Shown: positions 61,701 to 64,000 of the stretch, in pieces | How the letters are laid out: the number at the start of each line of letters is the position of its first letter | Position numbering within the stretch: position 1 is the stretch's first letter | From: Apis mellifera | Taxonomy: Eukaryota; Arthropoda; Insecta; Hymenoptera; Apidae | Direction: 5' to 3' | DNA: 64,000 nucleotides | Assembly: GCF_003254395.2 (NCBI RefSeq) | Contig: NC_037643.1 | Coordinates: forward strand, 17,101,463-17,165,462 | Made by a program: the position numbers and the translations under genes | Notes under the pieces: generated by a model | Database searches by the model: none | What the model was told of the DNA's origin: nothing | Seen by the model: only the letters and a program-made list of their open reading frames with translations

Positions 61701-63283
61701 GAAATATAGATGAACATGTAATACAAAGTAGCATGGAAAAGGATATTTCGTTCGAAACGTGGCAATAATAATAATAATAACGATAATAATAATGATCGAG
61801 TGGAATAATTGTGGCAAAAGTGATGAGCCACAAAAGCGGTTACTATATTTTCAACAATCGTCGAATTCTCTGTCGATTGAATTGGGATCGAACGAGAGGA
61901 GAAAAATATGTATATAGAGTGGATATAGATCGGTAAACACGTAGTACAAAGTAGCATGGAAAAGGATATTTCGAAGAGTATTAATTTTTACGAAGTTTTC
62001 ATTTAAAACGTGTCAGTAATAATAATAATCGAGTGGAATAATTGTAGTAAAAGTGAGCCATAAAAGCGGTTAATATATTTTCAACAATCGTCGAATTCCC
62101 TGTCGATTGAATTGGGATCGAACGGAGAGAAGAAAAGTACGTATATAGAGTGGATATAGAGAAGGAATATAGATGAACACGTAGTACAAAGTATGGAAAA
62201 GGATATTCGTAAACGTGGCAATAATAATAATGATAATCGAGTGGAATAATCGTGGCAAAAAGCGGTTACTATATTTTCAACTCTCGATTGAATTGGGATC
62301 GAACGAAGAGGAAGGAAGAAAAGTATACACACGGGTATGATCCGAAATAATAAATCGGGTGATCGATCACGGATCCGACGTCTATCCGACGTTCAAAATA
62401 TTCTTGAATATTCATCGACGATGAACCGACGAATCCCCTCCTCCCCCCCCAGCGCGCGTTCCCTATTTATGACTTGGTTCTTTCATTACCAATTCCGTCG
62501 GTTCCGCCGGCTGCCATTAGTCACACTTTGCGTACCGAAAGCGTGATTTCACCCGCGTTTATCGCGAATCGGTTGAAGGTGAAGTGCACTCGGGGGTGAA
62601 TTTCACGGCGGGGGGAGGTGCGCGCGTTCCGCGCAGAGAGCGAGAGAGAGGGGAGGTGGGGGGTGATCGGGAGCGAGCGAAGGAGAGATAAGCGATTGGG
62701 CGGCGAGGGGAGGGCAGGGCCCACCCACGTGCTCCATCGAGTGCTCCGTCAGTCATTCGGCTGAACGCGCACGCAGCGGAAAAGCCGTTGGTGTGCGACA
62801 CACAACAGTTCAACGGTGGAATTACACTGTTGCCACGGTGCTCTCCGTGTGCTCTACATGCTACCACGCGTTTTTTTTACGGATGAAAAAGCCACCATTA
62901 ACCCAAACGTTCAAACGCCTCGAATTCTTTCGTTTCGCTCGATGCTCGAAACTACTCTTTCTTTCTTCCTTTGTTTTCTTTCCTTCCTTTTCCCGTTCCT
63001 AGGTTAATAAATTTTTAGGATCGCGCGTTCTCGCGCGTGGAAAGAGATCGAACGGGAGCAAGAGCGAGCAGGATAGACTCACCTCTTTGTCCTTGGCTTG
63101 CAGTTCTTGTTCCAGGTTGGTGTTTGGCGTCCTCCTGGGATTGCTGGCATCGTGCACCTGCTGCTGATCGCTTCCCTGTGGTGTCTGAGACAACTTGTGC
63201 CCCTCAGTCTTCGAATTTCCATCGTTCGCCGCGGCTAGTTGCTCCTTCAGTGCGGACACTTCCTTCTCCGCCAATGTCGCCCT
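5892..63283 (-). CDS. ct: Homeobox protein Cut, 3' part of gene (seven exons, 5' end outside window)
   Basis: Cut is a nuclear, sequence-specific transcription factor. In insects it specifies external sensory organ identity, wing margin and dendrite form (family knowledge). The sequence shows the full Cut order: coiled coil, three CUT repeats and a Cut-class homeodomain. Exon joins (minus strand): 63283-63083, 25481-25163, 23463-22207, 10891-10549 or 10891-10587, 9202-8546, 8380-8122, 7618-5892. Phases agree at every join except the one after the fourth exon. With the donor at 10586 the segments total 4725 nt, an open frame of about 1574 residues plus stop. Drosophila Cut is about 2175 residues, so a few hundred N-terminal residues are probably missing. 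The first visible exon starts after a 3' splice site, so no start codon is in the window. Identification is very secure; only the junction near 10549-9202 is uncertain. Confidence 0.97.
6657..6836 (-). other. ct: Cut-class homeodomain
   Basis: Sixty residues ending just after RMRLKQQ. The recognition helix carries WFHNHR, with W48, F49, H50, N51 and R53. N51 and R53 are the near-invariant DNA-contacting residues, and H50 marks the Cut/CUX class. Confidence 0.96.
6939..7199 (-). other. ct: CUT repeat 3
   Basis: About 87 residues starting at LDTQTITTKIKE and containing GQKIFGEAVLGLSQGSVSEL, then KPKPWHML and KGREPFIRMQLWL. This is the canonical POU-specific-like CUT fold signature. The basic run KNERREANKRRR follows and may serve as a nuclear localisation signal. 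Confidence 0.95.
7774..7959. repeat. 27/28-bp minisatellite in the last cut intron
   Basis: About seven tandem units built from CGAACACACGAAA and CGAACACGCATTAA. Unit length alternates between 27 and 28 bp depending on three or four A's. It fills more than a third of the 503-nt intron (7619-8121), close to the donor of the CUT2 exon. Confidence 0.9.
8122..8380 (-). CDS. ct: cut exon: most of CUT repeat 2
   Basis: The acceptor is TTTTCGCAG, with the first exon base at 8380, and the donor is CCTC|GTAAGT after 8122. The exon begins in phase 0 with VKEQLSQYSISQRLFGE and continues GLSQGSVSDLLARPKPWHML, then KGREPFIRMKMFLEDDNAV. It ends GGYGGLP plus one base of a split codon. Joined to the last exon the split codon reads CCG (Pro) and the frame continues CGTPMKPMPP. 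Together with the end of the preceding exon (NTEDIVKR) it forms CUT repeat 2. The CUT repeat is interrupted by the 165-nt intron 8381-8545. CUT repeats bind DNA in pairs or with the homeodomain. Confidence 0.96.
8546..9202 (-). CDS. ct: cut exon: linker before and start of CUT repeat 2
   Basis: The donor is AAGAGA|GTAAGT after 8546, in phase 0. At the 5' end an in-frame TGA at 9211-9209 forces the acceptor to be AG at 9204-9203 (first codon CAA, phase 0) or AG five bases upstream. Met at 9199 follows after one codon. The 219 codons hold a conserved-looking block (SGTQEDFRLALGAYHREMQK), a Leu/Gly/Gln stretch, a VQDLSLGK motif resembling CtBP-binding PxDLS sites, an acidic helix (EEEKEKMEEAMRHA), Ser/Pro/Thr-rich sequence and NTEDIVKR, the start of CUT2. 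The pyrimidine tract before the acceptor is poor. The exon could also serve as the first coding exon of a shorter isoform starting at Met 9199. Confidence 0.93.
9203..10548 (-). other. cut intron between linker exons
   Basis: AT-rich intron with no credible independent gene. It contains one perfect GTGAGT donor word (minus strand, 9451-9446), which defines a candidate microexon described separately. Confidence 0.6.
9452..9494 (-). CDS. ct: Candidate 43-nt cut microexon
   Basis: On the minus strand an AAG acceptor (AG at 9496-9495) and a CAT|GTGAGT donor enclose 43 nt. Read with the two bases left by the 10549 donor, it gives Arg then HLYHREPVAHPIDH and ends in phase 0, exactly what the next acceptor (9202) needs. 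A possible branch word CTGAT lies about 17 nt upstream of the AG. The acceptor is weak, with a CACACA tract instead of pyrimidines, and I cannot confirm the peptide in other Cut proteins. The alternative is a weaker donor at 10586 with no microexon. Confidence 0.28.
10549..10891 (-). CDS. ct: cut exon: linker between CUT repeats 1 and 2
   Basis: The acceptor TTTCAG lies just upstream of 10891, and the two leading bases complete a Gly codon with the CUT1 exon. The frame reads KEQGMPAFARGPQEGGPPEM, then DERLAHILSESGHLQMRSEH, and later the block IPQEQVVRIYQEELAKIMGR. That block, mixed hydrophobic and charged, looks conserved. The best donor is CCAG|GTGAGG after 10549, leaving phase 2. This phase is incompatible with all downstream exons seen. 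An in-frame alternative donor, AAG|GTGGAG after 10587, trims 38 nt (VEDTRGPREFSS and two bases) and joins 9202 in frame. The exon is not part of a CUT or homeodomain module. Confidence 0.9.
11566..11585. repeat. Perfect 20-bp palindrome
   Basis: Arms CCACGTTCGA and TCGAACGTGG are exact reverse complements with no spacer. It is intronic to cut. Confidence 0.9.
19140..19164. repeat. Inverted repeat, 10-bp arms, 5-nt spacer
   Basis: Arms GTCGGTAACC and GGTTACCGAC are exact reverse complements around GACGT. This could be a dimer binding site, or chance. Confidence 0.85.
21410..21437. repeat. (TTCT)n microsatellite
   Basis: About seven perfect units. Confidence 0.9.
22050..22079. repeat. (GA)n microsatellite downstream of the CUT1 exon
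   Basis: About 15 perfect GA units lie within 160 nt of the exon donor on its intronic side; further GA runs follow up to 22150. Confidence 0.9.
22207..22450 (-). other. ct: CUT repeat 1
   Basis: Starts at NLDTLHIARKVRELL and ends at LLKSLIPKK next to the donor. The core GLSQGTVSELLSKPKPW is intact. The third helix region differs from CUT2 and CUT3, with DSYRKMHGWACDENAV in place of EPFIRMQLWL. Confidence 0.95.
22207..23463 (-). CDS. ct: cut exon: low-complexity region and CUT repeat 1
   Basis: The acceptor is GGTTGCAG with first base 23463; two bases complete a Gly codon with the preceding exon. The donor is AAAG|GTGAGT after 22207, leaving one base. The 419-codon segment begins GLSSPLQRASTASPHGGVGG. 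It runs through Pro/Ser/Thr-rich sequence to a compact block, NVETFGSFLGEEIVANWRRT followed by LERSI. Then come poly-Gln runs, Thr/Pro/Ser stretches, poly-Asn runs, GGLSVLDTLKSPFRFDER, and finally CUT1. CUT1 has GQRLFAKYILGLSQGTVSEL and KPKPWDKL. It lacks the usual GREPF, having GRDSYRKMHGW instead, so it is the most divergent of the three repeats. The long repeats suggest regulatory, length-variable segments. The frame stays open for 131 codons upstream of the acceptor, so a longer or alternative 5' end is conceivable. Confidence 0.96.
22653..22743 (-). repeat. ct: Coding poly-asparagine tracts
   Basis: Two Asn runs (about 8 and 16-17 residues) separated by SHHLA, encoded mostly by AAC with some AAT. 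The near-pure AAC stretch suggests slippage expansion. Confidence 0.9.
23104..23183 (-). repeat. ct: Coding poly-glutamine tracts
   Basis: An 11-Gln run and a shorter run separated by SNPLSQLS, with mixed CAA and CAG codons. They are typical of insect developmental transcription factors. Confidence 0.9.
23464..25162 (-). other. 1.7 kb cut intron
   Basis: Contains TA-rich microsatellites at 24001-24056, 24860-24940 and 25064-25110 and a GA-rich stretch at 24366-24550. The upstream continuation of the CUT1 exon frame (to Met at 23857) is open but low in complexity. Confidence 0.7.
25163..25481 (-). CDS. ct: cut exon: coiled coil
   Basis: The acceptor is TGATTTCAG with first base 25481 in phase 0; the donor is CTCG|GTAAGT after 25163, leaving one base. 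The 106 codons begin IGQLVEEVSRLQQSLQRLQ and continue ARLEEELEARRQHINRLESK, then DYDDLKREINALRS and SLEHLLMERSKALQQTESLK. Heptad-like leucines and many Glu, Arg and Gln indicate a long coiled coil. The order of motifs matches the vertebrate CUX1 region that is also shared with its splice form CASP. It is likely a dimerisation region. No CASP-type transmembrane exon was recognised in the window. Confidence 0.95.
28448..28468 (+). repeat. (GGGGGA)n run with G-quadruplex potential
   Basis: Three consecutive G5 blocks and a neighbouring G2-G3 block, separated by single A's. Confidence 0.75.
28861..28926. repeat. (TCC)n microsatellite
   Basis: About 20 TCC units with one short CCGCCGCC interruption near the middle. 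Confidence 0.9.
29286..30925. repeat. 1.64 kb compound GA/GATA array with 24 copies of a CAAATTTTT motif
   Basis: Runs of GA, GATA and GATAAATA alternate with a roughly 22-bp element of consensus CATGTCCAAATTTTTACATG followed by AGAG. I count 24 copies of the element spaced about 40-105 bp apart. A block at about 30047-30262 is repeated almost exactly 263 bp later, showing recent larger-scale duplication. Ser/Leu-repeat reading frames here are artefacts. Confidence 0.92.
30926..38848 (-). other. cut intron, mostly single-copy with microsatellites
   Basis: No gene was recognised. Includes a CT run (31149-31182), TA runs (31341-31400, 31840-31855, 35203-35220), a polyC run (31710-31724), a GCA run (33193-33212) and a 24-bp palindrome (36321). 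Stretches 31060-31135 and 36530-37080 are complex and GC-balanced. Open frames such as 35291-35941 and 37154-37477 match no family I know and lack convincing splice context. Confidence 0.55.
36321..36344. repeat. Perfect 24-bp palindrome
   Basis: Arms TTTATTCGTCGA and TCGACGAATAAA are exact reverse complements with no spacer. Confidence 0.9.
38849..39750. repeat. Four-copy tandem repeat, unit about 212 bp
   Basis: Units begin with GGAAATCTAACCATTCGGTA at 38849, 39112, 39322 and 39534 and end in a GAAGGAAGG-type purine tail. The first unit is about 50 bp longer because of an internal AT-rich expansion near 38935-39000. Divergence between copies is low. No coding potential and no mobile-element feature is visible. 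Confidence 0.93.
40089..41433. repeat. 1.35 kb pyrimidine-rich satellite-like tract
   Basis: Built almost entirely of TTC, TCC, TTA and CTA triplets. A's are isolated and G is nearly absent on the plus strand. Recurrent phrases include CCTATTCTTGCTACTTCTAT. Triplet register is kept over the whole length, which explains the 549-codon plus-strand frame of Leu/Phe/Ser and minus-strand Glu/Arg frames. These are not genes. Confidence 0.93.
41683..42767. repeat. Tandem minisatellite, about nine variable units of 90-170 bp
   Basis: Each unit holds GAAAGATTTGTTAAACAAGC, then GATCAACATTGCTGCAACAA, then TTTTTATCCACAATTCGACG followed by GGAAAAGCGAAAGAAGG and a GAGAG run. The GAGAGAAAGATTTGTTAAA portion is itself repeated one to three times within units, which gives the variable length. 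It starts about 250 bp after the pyrimidine tract. Confidence 0.92.
46982..47119. repeat. Two-copy 69-bp tandem duplication
   Basis: TCAAAATCGAAGAGTAAAA begins at 46982 and again at 47051, followed in both by AATTTTTCGAATTTTCGAAG and GAAATTCCTCCTCCT. Few differences separate the copies. Confidence 0.85.
48588..48676. repeat. GA / (GATA)n / GA compound microsatellite
   Basis: About ten GATA units flanked by GA runs. Confidence 0.9.
53024..53048 (+). repeat. (GATAA)5 pentanucleotide run
   Basis: Five exact GATAA units preceded by A, giving five overlapping-phase AGATAAG words, the consensus for GATA zinc-finger factors. It could be a GATA-factor cluster or a plain microsatellite. Confidence 0.85.
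58661..59880. repeat. Seven-copy tandem repeat, unit about 176 bp, with hairpin motif
   Basis: Units start with AGTTGTACATACAACTT at 58661, 58838, 59014, 59189, 59364, 59542 and 59712. Spacing is 170-178 bp. Each has the near-perfect hairpin AAGTTGTA-CA-TACAACTT, an A run, GCAGTCAGAATTTTTAGAAA, a CTTCTTTTCCGTTGTAAAG block and CTATCGAAAATAAATCC. Length differences come mainly from the A run and one AT-rich segment. Copies are highly similar, which indicates recent amplification or homogenisation. Confidence 0.95.
59881..60676 (-). other. Single-copy spacer between two tandem arrays
   Basis: Pyrimidine-rich intron sequence with a CT run at 60418-60442. Nothing coding was seen. Confidence 0.6.
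60677..62336. repeat. Eight-copy tandem repeat, unit about 180-240 bp
   Basis: Units carry GTAGTACAAAGTAGCATGGA, then AAAGGATATTTCGTTCGAAA, an internal AAT microsatellite, ATGATCGAGTGGAATAATT, CTGTCGATTGAATTGGGATC and GTATATAGAGTGGATATAGA. The CATGG anchor is at about 60728, 60951, 61153, 61350, 61531 (truncated), 61732, 61955 and 62191. Unit length varies through the AAT tract and small deletions. Minus-strand frames of up to 355 codons run through it but change phase from unit to unit, so they are not coding. Confidence 0.93.
62337..63082 (-). other. End of the 37.6 kb intron next to the coiled-coil exon
   Basis: Single-copy and GC-richer (62430-62830) with GA runs. No coding frame is supported. 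Confidence 0.55.
63083..63283 (-). CDS. ct: cut exon: coiled coil (first exon visible)
   Basis: The acceptor is TTTCAG with first base 63283; the donor is GAG|GTGAGT after 63083. Both are phase 0, giving 67 codons. The frame reads RATLAEKEVSALKEQLAAAN, then a Gln/Ser/Asn-rich insert, and ends TNLEQELQAKDKE, which joins IGQLVEEVSRL of the next exon. LAEKEVSALKEQL corresponds to the coiled-coil segment of vertebrate CUX1 and CASP. The central low-complexity insert is probably insect-specific (inference). The exon begins inside the helix, so earlier exons exist beyond base 64000. Confidence 0.93.
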
Positions 63284-64000
63284 CTGAAATCCAACAATCG
63301 ATAATAAATATCAATCGAAATCGTCCGTAAATCGCTGGATTTAGAATCCAATATCATATCACACGCGCCTAATAAGTTTTAAATATTTCAAACTATATAT
63401 TCTCGAATATAGAATATAGAATCCTCTATTCGTATAATCATCTATTAAAACGATCTAATTTTACCAACTTTACTTTATCGATCTTATGAATATTTGGTCA
63501 ACAAGAGAGAGTTATATCTGTTAAACGAGACGTGAATATATTTATACCCCCTTTTCTAAAATTGAACAAAGAGGAAAATTCTTGTCTGAAAAATTTTGGG
63601 AGAAATTTTTCGAAAATTATTCCTCGCTCGGAAACGAAACACGATTCCCTCCCTTTAACGACACACCGCGTGCCGTAACGACAAATGTTGTCGACGGCAA
63701 CGGCGCAACGCCGAAACTCATCAAACTCGGCATCTGGAAGCAATTAAAGTAGAATCGCGAATCGGGGGTAAGTAAAATAACGCAGCCAAGGACTCTAGCC
63801 AAGGCAACAAGTACACGTCAGTTTTTGCCCGATGCATCGAAGCTCGATCGATCGTTCCGCGAAACAACGACGCCAACTTCTCCTCTTCGATTTGAAATTG
63901 TACGGTAACACGAACGGAACGTGTATAACGTGTACCAGCCATTCTATATACAAAACCGTTCCGTATTATTTATATTTTCCACGGTAATCCTATCCTGAAT
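63284..64000 (-). other. Start of the next upstream cut intron
   Basis: AT-rich sequence with no recognisable exon. A short open frame (63942-63721) has no Cut similarity that I can see. Confidence 0.6.

Noticed and set aside
60497..61957. Minus-strand frames of 355, 328 and 214 codons with repeated FERNILF and DPNSIDREFD phrases
   Set aside because: The phrases come from the tandem repeat and shift reading frame between units, so there is no selection for one frame.
58661..62336. CRISPR array
   Set aside because: The whole unit repeats with no unique spacers, and the sequence is eukaryotic intron.
1..64000. CASP-type alternative exons (transmembrane Golgi form sharing the cut coiled coil)
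   Set aside because: The coiled-coil exons match the CUX1/CASP shared region, but I found no exon with the CASP C-terminal transmembrane segment in the window.
1..64000. tRNA, rRNA or transposase genes
   Set aside because: No cloverleaf boxes, rRNA-like sequence or transposase motifs were recognised by eye on either strand.

Overview
The window is eukaryotic and carries one recognisable gene: the 3' part of the insect homeobox gene cut (ct; orthologue of vertebrate CUX1/CDP), on the minus strand. Seven coding exons have canonical splice borders. Read 5' to 3' on the minus strand they are 63283-63083 and 25481-25163 (coiled coil), 23463-22207 (low-complexity region plus CUT repeat 1), 10891-10549 (linker), 9202-8546 and 8380-8122 (linker plus CUT repeat 2), and 7618-5892 (CUT repeat 3, homeodomain, C-terminal tail and stop). 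The first exon seen begins in mid-coiled-coil with its reading frame open to a 3' splice site, so the promoter, start codon and N-terminal exons lie beyond base 64000.

The organism is an insect, most likely a hymenopteran and perhaps a bee. Reasons are the insect-type Cut protein, AT-rich introns with frequent CpG and CGATCG words, GC-rich exons, short AGGTTAGGTT words and many microsatellites. The order and species are inferences.

Layout: 1-5891 is the region 3' of the stop codon, holding the 3'UTR and many simple repeats. The four 3'-most exons and their short introns fill 5892-10891. An 11.3 kb intron (10892-22206), the CUT1 exon, a 1.7 kb intron and a coiled-coil exon follow. A 37.6 kb intron (25482-63082) then separates the two coiled-coil exons. 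About 7.8 kb of that intron is six separate tandem arrays: a GA/GATA array at 29.3-30.9 kb, a 212-bp repeat at 38.8-39.75 kb, a nearly G-free pyrimidine tract at 40.1-41.4 kb, a roughly 120-bp repeat at 41.7-42.8 kb, a 176-bp repeat at 58.7-59.9 kb and a roughly 200-bp repeat at 60.7-62.3 kb. The rest looks like ordinary intron with microsatellites and some complex GC-balanced islands that could be enhancers.

The main gene-model puzzle is the junction between 10549 and 9202. The best 5' splice site of the linker exon leaves a phase that no downstream exon accepts. Either a weaker donor at 10586 is used or a 43-nt microexon at 9452-9494 is spliced in; both restore the frame. No second protein-coding gene, RNA gene, transposon or CRISPR array could be supported. 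The remaining long open frames sit in simple repeats or are shadows of cut exons.
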